A stretch of DNA of 64,000 nucleotides. Origin: Bacteroides sp. 519 (lineage in GTDB: Bacteria; Bacteroidota; Bacteroidia; Bacteroidales; Bacteroidaceae). The stretch is taken from contig NZ_QVMJ01000006.1 in the NCBI RefSeq assembly GCF_010500955.1, positions 1 to 64,000 on the forward strand, written 5' to 3'. Shown one piece after another: positions 9,948 through 19,955 of the stretch (position 1 is its first letter; each line of letters begins with the position of its first letter). The notes below the pieces were generated by a model. That model ran no database searches, had not been told where the DNA came from, and saw nothing but the letters and a program-made list of their open reading frames with translations. The position numbers were made by a program, and so were the translations under genes.

Positions 9948-12539
9948 TTATAATTTTCTTAGCTTTAACCCATTCAAGAAACTTTTTCCATGAATATTCT
10001 CGAACCGGATATTCAAACCGTTACAATCCGTTACAGATACAACAAAACGTTTTCGTATTGCCTGGAAGTATCCAACTTCATCGCCCGGTGAAAAGGCATA
10101 TTCTATTTTGCAGTTATTTGCATATACAGTAAACATATTTCCAGCACTTGCTTCGGTTGCAGGTTGCCCCAACTGATATACCAGGTTTTCTTGTGGCTTG
10201 AATATATCGGCAAACAGCAATTCAAGTTCGTACTCTCCTGCAGGCACATCAAACTGATAGCTTCCCGGGTTGGTACGCAATGTTTGGAACAACGGACCAT
10301 CTAGTGTATTGTGAATTTCGGTTTGTGTGCCTGTCTGGCGCGATTCTTCATTACCATCCACGTATCCCCAGCTTCCTTTGTTGTACATGCGATCGGGCAA
10401 CCAGGTTAGGTTGCTCTCGTCGCTGGTATAGAAACAATTGCTACCTACATTTATGGCCAGTTCCAGCCTCCTCATATTCTCGGTGGTTAGTATATCCGGA
10501 ACAGGATTAAACTGTATAGTCATTACATCTTCCTGATTATTGGATGTATCTGTGGTTCTCAGTGTATTGGTTCCTTTTTCAAAAGGTACATCGTAAACCA
10601 CTGTACAATTACTGCTTTTCTTTGTGCCTAGCGATTTTCCATTGAGCCACAGTTCTACTTCGGGCAGGTTGGTGTAAATCTTAACTGGTTGTACAACGGC
10701 ATTGTTTCCTGTTTGAATGCCCGATCGGCGAGACCAGTCGCGCGAGGCAATGTGTAAAACCGGAGTGTCTTTGCGGAACATTGCTTTATAATAATAGTAC
10801 ACATCTTTGGGGGTTCTATCGGCATAAACCAATCCTTTGTTATTAATACGCGGCATAGACTCATCGCGCAAGGCCGATGAGAAATCAATGAAATTCCAAT
10901 GGGTACTGCCGGCAACAAAGTTTCTTTTTTCCATAGCAGGAAGATAATGTTCCAGGTATTTTTGTTGATATTCAATGCTGAAATCAAAGCTTTTAGGTTC
11001 AAACGAATGTATTCGTTTATCCGATCCTGCCCCATACTCGCTTACTATGATAGGGTGTGTAGGATATTTCTGGTGTTGTTCATCGAGGAAACGGTCGAAC
11101 CCTTCCAGTTGTCCGCCATACCATCCCTGATAAAGATTCCAACCTACCACATCGGTGATGTTGCCTAATCCTACTTCGTTGTATTGATTGCTTCCATGAA
11201 ACGCCATTGTGCTTACCCGGTAAGCATCTTCTTCTTTCAATACTTTTTCTAACCTGTTTGCTAATTCCAGTGTTCTGTTTAATACTGGTTTAAGCTCTTC
11301 GCCTTTATAGCGACGCAAAGTTACTAAAAGAATTTCATTCATATACCCCCAGGTGATAACCGATGGGTGATTATAATGCTGCCGAATCATTTCGCGCAGG
11401 TTTGTTTCGCAAGTTTCGGCGTATCCATCGGTATCGGGCACTATGTCGATGATGGGTATTTCTTCCCATACCAGCATGCCCAGTTTATCGCATTGTTCAA
11501 GTATGGCGTTATCTTGCGGATAGTGTGATATACGTATAAAGTTGGCTCCCATTTCTTTCATCAGTAGCATGTCGCGGCGGTGCATTTCGTCGGTAAGGGC
11601 TACACCAATAGGTTTCTGATCCTGATGGCGGCAGATTCCATTCAACTTGTAGGGCTTGCCATTCAAGAAGAATCCTTCTTCTGCATCGAACTTGTACCAA
11701 CGAAATCCGGTGTGGTTATTTTGTATATCTATTATTTCTTTTGTACGGGCATCTTTTATTACGGATTCTACTTTATATAGATAAGGGGTTTCGGGTGTCC
11801 ATAACTTGGGGTTAAGTATGGGGTTTGCTTTTTCCAGAAGCGAAAAGGTTTCGCTGGGATTTACTGTGACAGTTCTTTTCAGAGATTGCAGAACTTCACC
11901 ATCGGGCGATGAAATGGTATGCTCCACCAGTAGCCGTTTTTTATCGGCAGCATCATTCTTTATAAGGCTTTTAATTTGCAGTGATGCTTGCTCAGCGGTT
12001 ACTTCGGGTGTTTCAATATATATTCCTCCAGAACCCAGGTTCTGCAGATCGAAGTGTTGTTTGGATGTAGCTATGAGCCATACATCCCGGTAAATTCCAC
12101 CAAAAAAGGTAAAATCGCCCGATATGGGTGGTGTATCTAAGGTTGAATTATCAACTTTAACAGTTATAGTATTGGGAGTGGTAAAAGAGCAATAAGAAGT
12201 AATATCAAAGGTAAAAGCAGTATAGCCCCCTTTATGTGTGCCAACCAACTTATTGTTTATATATACTTCGGCCGATTTACTGGCTGCTTCGAATTTCAGA
12301 AATAATTGCTTGTTGGCCCATTCCTGTGGTAGTTGAAGCTGTTTCTCGTACCATCCAACTCCTTTATAATAATCCTTGTGTGTGTAAGCATCGGTGTTCC
12401 AGGTGTGGGGAAGCGAAACGGTTTCCCAGGTATCGGCTTTGCGGAACTTCCAACCGCTGTTGATGGTTTTGGTTTCTCTGCCTGCCAACACAGGCAGAGA
12501 AAGTAAGGTTAGAAGAAAGTAAGAAGCAAATAGTTTCAT
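9948..12539 (-). CDS. GH2 beta-galactosidase/beta-glucuronidase-like enzyme with malectin-like C-terminus
   Basis: Starting at the third in-frame Met (12539) gives a clean signal peptide, MKLFASYFLLTLLSLPVLA; starts 12 and 7 codons upstream are possible. The protein (about 863 residues) has the GH2 sugar-binding domain (GGIYRDVWL), Ig-like domain and barrel, with FFLNGKPYKLNGICRHQD, acid/base Glu in WGYMNE and nucleophile Glu in IIVSEYG. After the barrel comes a DUF4982-like segment. The last 180 residues (LAINVGSNCFY to FLNGLKLRKL) resemble a malectin carbohydrate-binding fold. It is intact, unlike its broken relative at 4829-7196, and is expected to remove beta-linked galactose or glucuronate in the periplasm. 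Confidence 0.92.
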   Translation of the reverse strand: MKLFASYFLLTLLSLPVLAGRETKTINSGWKFRKADTWETVSLPHTWNTDAYTHKDYYKGVGWYEKQLQLPQEWANKQLFLKFEAASKSAEVYINNKLVGTHKGGYTAFTFDITSYCSFTTPNTITVKVDNSTLDTPPISGDFTFFGGIYRDVWLIATSKQHFDLQNLGSGGIYIETPEVTAEQASLQIKSLIKNDAADKKRLLVEHTISSPDGEVLQSLKRTVTVNPSETFSLLEKANPILNPKLWTPETPYLYKVESVIKDARTKEIIDIQNNHTGFRWYKFDAEEGFFLNGKPYKLNGICRHQDQKPIGVALTDEMHRRDMLLMKEMGANFIRISHYPQDNAILEQCDKLGMLVWEEIPIIDIVPDTDGYAETCETNLREMIRQHYNHPSVITWGYMNEILLVTLRRYKGEELKPVLNRTLELANRLEKVLKEEDAYRVSTMAFHGSNQYNEVGLGNITDVVGWNLYQGWYGGQLEGFDRFLDEQHQKYPTHPIIVSEYGAGSDKRIHSFEPKSFDFSIEYQQKYLEHYLPAMEKRNFVAGSTHWNFIDFSSALRDESMPRINNKGLVYADRTPKDVYYYYKAMFRKDTPVLHIASRDWSRRSGIQTGNNAVVQPVKIYTNLPEVELWLNGKSLGTKKSSNCTVVYDVPFEKGTNTLRTTDTSNNQEDVMTIQFNPVPDILTTENMRRLELAINVGSNCFYTSDESNLTWLPDRMYNKGSWGYVDGNEESRQTGTQTEIHNTLDGPLFQTLRTNPGSYQFDVPAGEYELELLFADIFKPQENLVYQLGQPATEASAGNMFTVYANNCKIEYAFSPGDEVGYFQAIRKRFVVSVTDCNGLNIRFENIHGKSFLNGLKLRKL

Positions 12540-12581
12540 GAAAAACAATCTTTTTAACATAAACAAATCATACATAAAGAA

Positions 12582-13862
12582 TTATTGGTATGTACCATCA
12601 AAGTCATTCACCAATTTTTCATTATTAAATGTTTCCTCAAATTCATATATATGTCCACTATAATCTACAGCCCTACATTTAACTGTTGCTGTTTGGTATC
12701 CAGATAATCCTAGGTTTATCTGTGCCCAATGCTGTCCTGTATAATCTGCAACATCTCCCTGAGAAACTTTCCATACTACATTCCTAAATTCACCCCCTTC
12801 CAAAGTAAAGTATGTATAATCGCTCCAACGTATATGAGCTATGTTTCTAGTTACTGTATAATTACCACTTGGAGATGTGATGAAAGCTGTTAGTTTTCCA
12901 TAACCTTCTTCATTGTCATTGTTGTTATACACTACAACAGAAGACGAATTCGTTGAACCCAAACTCAAATTACCAAGACTAATGGACCAACGTACAGAAG
13001 CATTTGATGGCAAATTTTGAAGAGTATAGATCCCGCTCCTGTTTGGTCCGATAGAAAGTGGTCCTGAACAAGTTATTCCACTTGGCATTGGATATACTGC
13101 TTTAGCAGCATAAATATCATAATACGTAAACTGTTCCAAATCCCAACGACGTCCACCTGAATGCGAATACATTACAGAAGCTATTATTTCAGGATTTGTT
13201 TCTGGCAATGTTTGCGAAGAAGAAGGAGTTCCTGGGATTTCAATTCCGGTAGCATTACCTGATTCTCTCCAGTTTGAATGTGTGAAACCGATTGTATGTC
13301 CAAGTTCGTGAATAAGCACATATGCTTTCTCTGCTGTTGTCATATTATCGAAGTGGGTATTTATCTTTAGGATATCTCCCGGTGCACCTGAAGAGTATGG
13401 ATATGCAGCACTAGCAACCACTGAAGTGTTGTTACCATAGTTTCCGTTATAAATTCTAATATCATAAGATGAAACTGATCCAAGAGTAAACTTTATATTG
13501 GAACCAGCACAATTCCAGGCAGCTATAGCCCAATCGGTAGCATGTCTCCATCCCAAATTAAGAGAAGGTTCAACATAAATACGAATATTATTTTGTCGAG
13601 AAGGGGCAACAATATATTGGTATCTTGCCTGCCGTGTTTTTGTTAATTGATAACGAGGCAACTCCTCTTTTAATAAAATAATATCCCCTTCAACAGTAAA
13701 GCTCTCTTCATCCTCAACAATTCCTTCTGTATTAAACCCCATAGCTTCAATAATACTAATATAATCAATCTCCTCGTTGGGTTGATTATATTCCATTTCC
13801 TCATTGTTGCATGCTGCAAACAATATCACAAAAATCGTAGTAAACCAAATTTTTGTTTTCAT
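12582..13862 (-). CDS. M57-type zinc metalloprotease lipoprotein
   Basis: The start at 13862 (MKTKIWFTTIFVILFAAC) gives a lipoprotein signal with Cys18; the longer frame begins eight codons upstream. A metzincin-like zinc site HELGHTIGFTH spans residues 185-195 (HExxHxxGxxH), typical of dual-action HEIGH (M57) peptidases. A conserved segment with VMYSHSGGRRW follows, where a Met-turn would be expected. The last 170 residues look like Ig/PKD-type beta domains and a C-terminal beta region. It sits between the SusCDE operon and the intact GH2. A strong hairpin at 13935-13963 separates it from the Sus genes. A protease here suggests a glycoprotein target, or an insertion unrelated to glycan use. 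Confidence 0.85.
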   Translation of the reverse strand: MKTKIWFTTIFVILFAACNNEEMEYNQPNEEIDYISIIEAMGFNTEGIVEDEESFTVEGDIILLKEELPRYQLTKTRQARYQYIVAPSRQNNIRIYVEPSLNLGWRHATDWAIAAWNCAGSNIKFTLGSVSSYDIRIYNGNYGNNTSVVASAAYPYSSGAPGDILKINTHFDNMTTAEKAYVLIHELGHTIGFTHSNWRESGNATGIEIPGTPSSSQTLPETNPEIIASVMYSHSGGRRWDLEQFTYYDIYAAKAVYPMPSGITCSGPLSIGPNRSGIYTLQNLPSNASVRWSISLGNLSLGSTNSSSVVVYNNNDNEEGYGKLTAFITSPSGNYTVTRNIAHIRWSDYTYFTLEGGEFRNVVWKVSQGDVADYTGQHWAQINLGLSGYQTATVKCRAVDYSGHIYEFEETFNNEKLVNDFDGTYQ

Positions 13863-13934
13863 AACAACAGAAATTAAATTAAACAATTACAACTATATTT
13901 CCAAATCACTTGTTTTTTTAAAACCATTTAAGAA

Positions 13935-13963
13935 GAGTGGCAGGAATCAGCTTCCTGCCACTC
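13935..13963 (-). terminator. Intrinsic terminator of the susCD operon
   Basis: A perfect 12-bp stem (GAGTGGCAGGAA / TTCCTGCCACTC) with a five-base loop is followed on the minus strand by TTCTTAAATGGTTTT. It lies after the last Sus-operon lipoprotein and before the metalloprotease. Confidence 0.75.
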
Positions 13964-14015
13964 CTAAACAAATCAATTACCTAAGCTTAAATTTGCAAAA
14001 TAAGGTACCTAATAC

Positions 14016-14642
14016 CTACTCGAAAGTAACTGTTTGTGTATTCCAGTCGTGACTTAAACCACGAACTTCGTATTGATTGGTAATGTTATTACTAGTAGTT
14101 TCAACAAAATCGTCATTTGTAATGATAGGTTTTGTACGAAGTGTATTCACTTTCAACACACCAGTTGCTGAAGTTAAACGCTTTATTCTGATATTTTTGC
14201 GTTTTTCTTTATTGGCCTGCGACCATGTTAGCGCATATTTTCCATCAGATGAGGATATTGTATTTCCCGTCTCATCCACTACGATATAATCTGTACCAGC
14301 AACCAAATTTGAGCCTTCGTCATTAGCTACATAAAAATAAGCTATAATATCATATTGATATTTTAACTGGCTATGAAGATCAATAGGAATATTGCTACTA
14401 ACCCCATCTGTTCCTGTTTTCTCCCATGCACTTTGTACAGAAGCACTTACATAATAACGCCACTGAGCAGTACCATCAGCAGCAATATTGTATTGCAACT
14501 GCTGACTATGAACATACGATTTGTAAAAACCTACATAATAAATGTGCTCATACTCTGGATTTGTTGACCATTCATCATCTCCACAGCTAATGACACACAA
14601 TGTTGTCGCAATAATTGCGAACATATATAATACTTTTTTCAT
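14016..14642 (-). CDS. SusE-position surface lipoprotein of unknown family
   Basis: This 208-residue protein has a lipoprotein signal (MKKVLYMFAIIATTLCVISC, Cys20) followed by acidic GDDE, which in Bacteroidota favours export to the cell surface. The rest looks all-beta. It follows susD by 20 bases and is the last gene before a terminator, the usual position of an accessory glycan-binding lipoprotein. I do not recognise a specific domain. The role in binding glycan at the cell surface is inferred from position only. Confidence 0.75.
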   Translation of the reverse strand: MKKVLYMFAIIATTLCVISCGDDEWSTNPEYEHIYYVGFYKSYVHSQQLQYNIAADGTAQWRYYVSASVQSAWEKTGTDGVSSNIPIDLHSQLKYQYDIIAYFYVANDEGSNLVAGTDYIVVDETGNTISSSDGKYALTWSQANKEKRKNIRIKRLTSATGVLKVNTLRTKPIITNDDFVETTSNNITNQYEVRGLSHDWNTQTVTFE

Positions 14643-14662
14643 CTTATATACTTTTTAAATTA

Positions 14663-16417
14663 TTACCATTCCGGATTCTGCGTAATATTATCATCTGAAT
14701 AAGCTATTTCATCTGTTGGAATTGGATACAGATAATCACGTTTGGGATTAAACTTACGAGTATTGGCATATTCAATAACATAAACGCCTTGCTGGTCATA
14801 AGCAAAAGTACCATCTATTTTCCCTTCTGAATCAGTTAAACGTTTTTTACTATCCTCATATGTAGCTGTTGTTTGTACCTCATCCGGGCTACAATAAGGT
14901 CCAATCATCGCTACTGGAAGAACCTTTTCTGCTGTTTTCCATCGAATGATATCGTCATAACGGAATCCTTCTGCCATTAACTCGACTGTACGTTCACGTC
15001 GAATTTCCTCTAACATATCCAATCCGTTTTTAGTAACAAAGTCGTTGGTTAGTGGAATATTAAAGCCAACACGCTCGCGCAGTTTATTAATTGTGGCATC
15101 TAATTGTGCATCTGTAATACTTCCATTCAATTCATAAAGGGCTTCTGCATATGATACCAACATCTCGGCATAACGAATTAATATTTTATCTGTAAAATCT
15201 TTGTTACCAAGGCTATTTGACCACATAGAACCAAAAAACGCTTTTTTACAAATATATCCTTTGGGACGTTGCGAATCGAATGGATGATATTTACCTTTGC
15301 CAGCTTCCGACCAGCCCATAAAGCTTTCATATTCTACAGCATCATTAAATGTCCAGATTGTTTTTAATAAACGAGGATCACGTTGGCCTTTATCATTGGG
15401 TAATGGATTTCCATCAGTATCTAAACCTACAATATTATTCATTGAAGTCTCTTTTTCAACTTTCAAAGCTGTTTTACTCATTGGAAGTCCATCAGCATAA
15501 AGGAAAAGATCAAGGATATTACGAGTTAAAGCAAAATTCCCCTCCAATTCTCGCGTATTCATATGTCCTGTAGTTACTGTTGCAAAATCATTTTCACCAT
15601 ATGGCTTACCAAAAATAATTTCCCTGTTTACATTATTTGCTTCATTTTTATAGGAAAACACCTCATTAAAATCTTCAAATAATTTATGATAACCTTTGGC
15701 ATCTAGTCGTTCAAATGCATTAATAGATTTTTTCAGATGTTCTGCCGCATCGTTTCCTCCATGATATTTCCGAAAAGTACCCTCATACAAACCAATACGT
15801 ACTATCATACCTAAAGCCGACGAAGTGCTTACCCGGCGACGCCCTAACTCGGAAGTGGGTAAATCTTTATGATCTGGCAGATATTTAATAGCAAATTCTA
15901 AATCCGTATAACATTGTTGAATCACTGTTTCACGCGGAGTACGCCCCATCTTTAAGTCTGGGTCCGAAGTACTTGTAAATATCTTCAATATTAATGGTAC
16001 ATCACCATATTTTTTCACCAATTCAAAATAATGATAGGCACGAAAAAAATAAGCTTCTGCCAACCACCTGTCGCGCACACTCTCGGCAACAGATGCTTTC
16101 AAGCCTTTATCTATAATATTATTGGCTACATAAATATATGAATACCTATTTTTCCAGTTGCTATTACCTGATTTAATTGTACTGTTTCCAGAACTTATAT
16201 CATCCGAACTTTTACCAACCAATTCATCGGCACGCGTATCATTACTCCAACCTCCTAAATCATAATATAGTTTGTTGCAGGCTCCTTCAAAATCTTTTGC
16301 TGATTTCCAGAAACCATCATCTGTTAATTCCGAGCCAGGTGTAACATCTAATAAATCATCACATCCAGCCAGCATTATTACGCAAAACAGTGTGCATATA
16401 TATAATATTTTTTTCAT
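14663..16417 (-). CDS. susD: SusD/RagB-family glycan-binding lipoprotein
   Basis: This 584-residue outer-membrane lipoprotein has lipobox LAGC (Cys19) followed by DDLLDVTPGSELTDDGFWKS, the family's usual N-terminus. TPR-like helices follow (AEAYFFRAYHYFELVKKYGDVPLI), as does the C-terminal block EIRRERTVELMAEGFRYDDIIRWKTAE, which is diagnostic for RagB/SusD. It caps the SusC transporter and binds oligosaccharide. Its gene follows susC by 12 bases, so the two are co-transcribed. Intact. Confidence 0.95.
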   Translation of the reverse strand: MKKILYICTLFCVIMLAGCDDLLDVTPGSELTDDGFWKSAKDFEGACNKLYYDLGGWSNDTRADELVGKSSDDISSGNSTIKSGNSNWKNRYSYIYVANNIIDKGLKASVAESVRDRWLAEAYFFRAYHYFELVKKYGDVPLILKIFTSTSDPDLKMGRTPRETVIQQCYTDLEFAIKYLPDHKDLPTSELGRRRVSTSSALGMIVRIGLYEGTFRKYHGGNDAAEHLKKSINAFERLDAKGYHKLFEDFNEVFSYKNEANNVNREIIFGKPYGENDFATVTTGHMNTRELEGNFALTRNILDLFLYADGLPMSKTALKVEKETSMNNIVGLDTDGNPLPNDKGQRDPRLLKTIWTFNDAVEYESFMGWSEAGKGKYHPFDSQRPKGYICKKAFFGSMWSNSLGNKDFTDKILIRYAEMLVSYAEALYELNGSITDAQLDATINKLRERVGFNIPLTNDFVTKNGLDMLEEIRRERTVELMAEGFRYDDIIRWKTAEKVLPVAMIGPYCSPDEVQTTATYEDSKKRLTDSEGKIDGTFAYDQQGVYVIEYANTRKFNPKRDYLYPIPTDEIAYSDDNITQNPEW

Positions 16418-16429
16418 ATTCTTTTTCTT

Positions 16430-19400
16430 TTAGAATGTTATGTTAACTCCTGCTGTCCAAGTGCGGAAGAACGGGTAATAAGTTCTCTTAATATCATTTT
16501 TAACTTCAGGGTCGAACACTGATAACAAATTAGTGTGTTCCCAAACATCAGTACCTGCAATGTATACACGCAGATTTTCTAAGATATTTCTACGTATAGG
16601 AATAGTATACCCTAATTGAACATTTTTTAAACGAATGTAAGCTCCATCTTGTACCCATTTATCAGACACCTGATAGTTCATATCATTTTGATTGATAATT
16701 CGCGGGAAAAATGCATTTGGATTATCTACAGTCCAATAGTCCAAATGAATTTTCCAAGGCATATTCTGCGAAGCTTGGAAAGGCATAATAGCTTCATTAC
16801 TAATTAGGAGATTACGCTTACCAACTCCCTGAAAGTCGAGAGCCAAATCAAACCCCTTCCATTGAACAGCTAGGTTAATACCAAAAAGATAACGAGGGTT
16901 AGTATTACCCAGATAAATAATATCTCCTGGCTGTTCTAAGGTACTACCAGCTTGTACTGTATGGTCGGCGGCGCCTTGAGCAATATATTTCACATCACCT
17001 CCTGTAACCAGATTATCACTTTTAACAGTTTGATATCCAGGGTTAGCTGCTTTATAATCTAAATATTCCTGTCTACTACTCCAATATCCATCTGTTTGAT
17101 ATCCAAAAATAGAGTTTACAGGATAACCAATAACTGTGTTATTTAATCCGGCTTTCAATACAGTAGCTCCTTCAAAACGAACTAATTCATTTTTGGGATC
17201 ATGTAAATTTGCACCTATTTGATAAGAAACTTCGCCTATTTTATCGTTCCAACTAGCAGTAATTTCCCATCCCCATGAATTCAATTGACCTGTATTTTGA
17301 TATGGAGTAGCTACCCCTACAATATTTCCAACTTTCAGGTCAGTCATCATGTTTTTATTCTTTTTCCAATAATACTCAAATCCAAGATTTAAACGATTAT
17401 CAAGTAAACCCATGTCTACACCTATGTTTTTCGATTCCAATATTTCCCAAGTTAAATTCTGAGATACCATAATGGATTGCCAATACACAGGGTTACCAAG
17501 TAGTTTCATGGTAGCAGCACTACTTTCATTGCTATTTTTACTTGTTATCAACCCTAAATAAGGGAAATAACTAGAAAGTGCAGAACTATTACCCAATTCT
17601 CCCCAAGATGCACGAAGTTTCAAATTATTAATATAGTTAGCTACAGGGGTTTTCTTGAAGAAAGGTTCTTCACTAACACGCCACCCAGCCGATACAGAAG
17701 GGAATATATCCCATCGGCGACCTGGTGCTAAACGTGAACTACCATCATAACGGATTACTCCTTCAATCAAATATCGTTCGGCCCAGTTATAATCTATACG
17801 ACCAAATAAAGATGCCATTTTCCAAGGCGCAATTAAATCAGAAAGAGTGGTATTAGCCGCATCTGCATTATCATAAAAATTAAAACTAAAGAAATCGTCA
17901 GACAACATGTTTCTGGCAGTACCAGTAATTTGATCTTTCAGATATTGCTCATAGGAAGCTCCTCCTAATGCATGGAATGAATGTCCATCAATTTTATATG
18001 TATAATTAAGTAAGGCCTCATACTTATCCTGATAAGCATTGTTCTTGGTTTTGGTTACATATCCAGTTCCTGTATTTCTTCTTACTCCAAGTTTATCCTT
18101 CCCATAATACACTAATTTACGTCTATTCGCTTCATATGCATAATAACTTGCTCTACGCGAAAAATTTAAATCTAATGTCAGCCCTTTTACTATATTTTGT
18201 ACTTTTAATCCGAATTTTCCTGTAAAATACTCGGTACGAGATTTATTAAGTCCGGAATTCTTCATAACATCAATCGGATTTACATGCAAATCTCCATTAT
18301 AAGGATTCGTTTCAAAATAAAGATCCTCTTCTGGTTGATAAATTGCTTGACGACCACGGTTTGAATAAAGCAAGCTTAGTACATTAGCACTTCCATAAGC
18401 AGATTCTTTTGTTGTATTTGCTTCATAAGAAACCAGCACATCAGCAGAAAGATATTTATTAAACTCTGTATTAAGCGTCATTCTTAAATTAACACGGTCG
18501 TGATTGTCTGGTCCATACTTTAAAATACCCTTATTTCCATAATATCCTCCAGATAAATAATACTGTGTTTTCTCTGAACCACCATTTACAGATACAGAAT
18601 GTTGATGGGTATAACCATAATCATCTAAACCTTTTGCCATCCAGTTTTCACTGCCTAACATTTCCCAACGATTGCCATTAGGACGATACCAGTAATTAGG
18701 ATTTCCCACCCATGATGTTCGTTCCGGATCATATTCAACACCACCATTTGCAACACCTGTTTCTGCATTTACGCTGGCATTTATTCGAGATAAGTTTATT
18801 AAATATTGTTCCTCCCATGCTGTTACACGTTCAGGCATATAAGTAGGCAGATTTATACCAAAGGAACCATTATAAGAAACTTTTGCTTTTCCTTTGGCTG
18901 TACCTTTTTTAGTAGTAACCAAAACTACCCCAGCAGCAGCGCGAGCTCCATAAATAGCAGAGGCTGCAGCATCTTTCAATACTGATACAGATTCAACATC
19001 ATCGGGATTTAGGGTTGTTAGATTACCTTCTACACCATCAATAAGAACTAGAGCTGAAGCTGAATTTACTGAAGAAATACCTCTAATAGCAATAGAAGCT
19101 TCTTCACCTCCAGGCCGACCACCTGTACGTGTTACAGCAACTCCTGGTAATGCACCTTGCATAGAGGCCAGTACACTTGCACTTTTACGAGCTGCAAGTT
19201 CTTTACCATCTACAGCCGATACTGCTCCTGTTAGATGTGCTTTCTTCTGCACCCCATAACCTACAACTACAACTTCATCAAGTGTTTTAGAATCTTCTTT
19301 CATTTGGATTACCGCAGGTACTTTCGATGCCTCCATCTCAATTGGCAGGTAACCAATATACGAAAGAACAACAGTTGCACCTTGGTTAACTTTCAAAGAG

Positions 19401-19609
19401 AATTTCCCATCTAAGTTTGTGATAGTACCATTAGTGGTTCCTTTTTCAACAATAGAGACACCAATCAATGGTTCTTGCATTGTGGCATCCAGTATTTGCC
19501 CATGAACTTCGACTGTACTTTGGGCAGAAATCCTTGTGATAGAAAGAAAGAACATACAGCAGATAGATAGTAGCTGTATTATCCTTCCTGAAGAGGGTTT
19601 TCTTTTCAT
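16430..19609 (-). CDS. susC: SusC/RagA-family TonB-dependent outer-membrane transporter
   Basis: This 1059-residue protein begins with a signal peptide, then a carboxypeptidase-regulatory-like domain (VHGQILDATMQEPLIGVSIV, about residues 33-105). The TonB box/plug region follows (DEVVVVGYGVQKKAHLTGAV ... IRGISSVNSASALVLIDGVEG ... SVLKDAAASAIYGARAAAGV), and then a long beta-barrel ending in aromatic/hydrophobic NITF, the usual outer-membrane barrel terminus. It imports glycan fragments with SusD. It is first in the minus-strand operon, with a -7 box at 19652-19659, and diverges from the PUL regulator. Confidence 0.96.
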   Translation of the reverse strand: MKRKPSSGRIIQLLSICCMFFLSITRISAQSTVEVHGQILDATMQEPLIGVSIVEKGTTNGTITNLDGKFSLKVNQGATVVLSYIGYLPIEMEASKVPAVIQMKEDSKTLDEVVVVGYGVQKKAHLTGAVSAVDGKELAARKSASVLASMQGALPGVAVTRTGGRPGGEEASIAIRGISSVNSASALVLIDGVEGNLTTLNPDDVESVSVLKDAAASAIYGARAAAGVVLVTTKKGTAKGKAKVSYNGSFGINLPTYMPERVTAWEEQYLINLSRINASVNAETGVANGGVEYDPERTSWVGNPNYWYRPNGNRWEMLGSENWMAKGLDDYGYTHQHSVSVNGGSEKTQYYLSGGYYGNKGILKYGPDNHDRVNLRMTLNTEFNKYLSADVLVSYEANTTKESAYGSANVLSLLYSNRGRQAIYQPEEDLYFETNPYNGDLHVNPIDVMKNSGLNKSRTEYFTGKFGLKVQNIVKGLTLDLNFSRRASYYAYEANRRKLVYYGKDKLGVRRNTGTGYVTKTKNNAYQDKYEALLNYTYKIDGHSFHALGGASYEQYLKDQITGTARNMLSDDFFSFNFYDNADAANTTLSDLIAPWKMASLFGRIDYNWAERYLIEGVIRYDGSSRLAPGRRWDIFPSVSAGWRVSEEPFFKKTPVANYINNLKLRASWGELGNSSALSSYFPYLGLITSKNSNESSAATMKLLGNPVYWQSIMVSQNLTWEILESKNIGVDMGLLDNRLNLGFEYYWKKNKNMMTDLKVGNIVGVATPYQNTGQLNSWGWEITASWNDKIGEVSYQIGANLHDPKNELVRFEGATVLKAGLNNTVIGYPVNSIFGYQTDGYWSSRQEYLDYKAANPGYQTVKSDNLVTGGDVKYIAQGAADHTVQAGSTLEQPGDIIYLGNTNPRYLFGINLAVQWKGFDLALDFQGVGKRNLLISNEAIMPFQASQNMPWKIHLDYWTVDNPNAFFPRIINQNDMNYQVSDKWVQDGAYIRLKNVQLGYTIPIRRNILENLRVYIAGTDVWEHTNLLSVFDPEVKNDIKRTYYPFFRTWTAGVNITF

Positions 19610-19651
19610 AATAACTAGATTTTATTAATTAATAGCATTTCGCTGCTAAAC

Positions 19652-19659
19652 CAAAGATA
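19652..19659 (-). promoter_or_regulatory. -7 box of the susC operon
   Basis: CAAAGATA on the plus strand reads TATCTTTG on the minus strand, a match to TAnnTTTG. It lies about 43 bases upstream of the susC start. I cannot identify a convincing -33 element. The word CTACAACAC occurs twice just upstream (19691 and 19727). Confidence 0.6.
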
Positions 19660-19865
19660 TATAAACAAGCACAGAAAACCTTAAAAAATGCTACAACACA
19701 AGTACTATTGAAAGTAAAAGGAACTACTACAACACTTTCTCAAAGCAATGATAATTCACTGTAAATAAGATAATTAAATCTAATTTAATCGCAAAAACAA
19801 AATCAATTGCAACAATAGATGATGTAGTGAAAAACACCATACCTGCAAACCACCTCACAACCACT

Positions 19866-19877
19866 GTTTGCGCAAAC
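19866..19877. promoter_or_regulatory. Candidate operator palindrome
   Basis: GTTTGCGCAAAC is a perfect 12-bp palindrome in the divergent susC/regulator intergenic region, about 50 bases upstream of the regulator's -7 box. The rest of the 346-bp interval shows only the two promoters and the CTACAACAC repeat. A regulatory role is inferred from position. Confidence 0.35.
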
Positions 19878-19926
19878 GGAATACAAAAAATAATTGCTTA
19901 TTCTTGGGGGTAACATTATAATTTTA

Positions 19927-19934
19927 TAATTTTG
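19927..19934 (+). promoter_or_regulatory. -7 box of the PUL regulator
   Basis: TAATTTTG matches TAnnTTTG exactly and lies 22 bases upstream of the chosen start codon at 19956. Confidence 0.55.
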
Positions 19935-19955
19935 AAATATCTAATACAATCTTAC

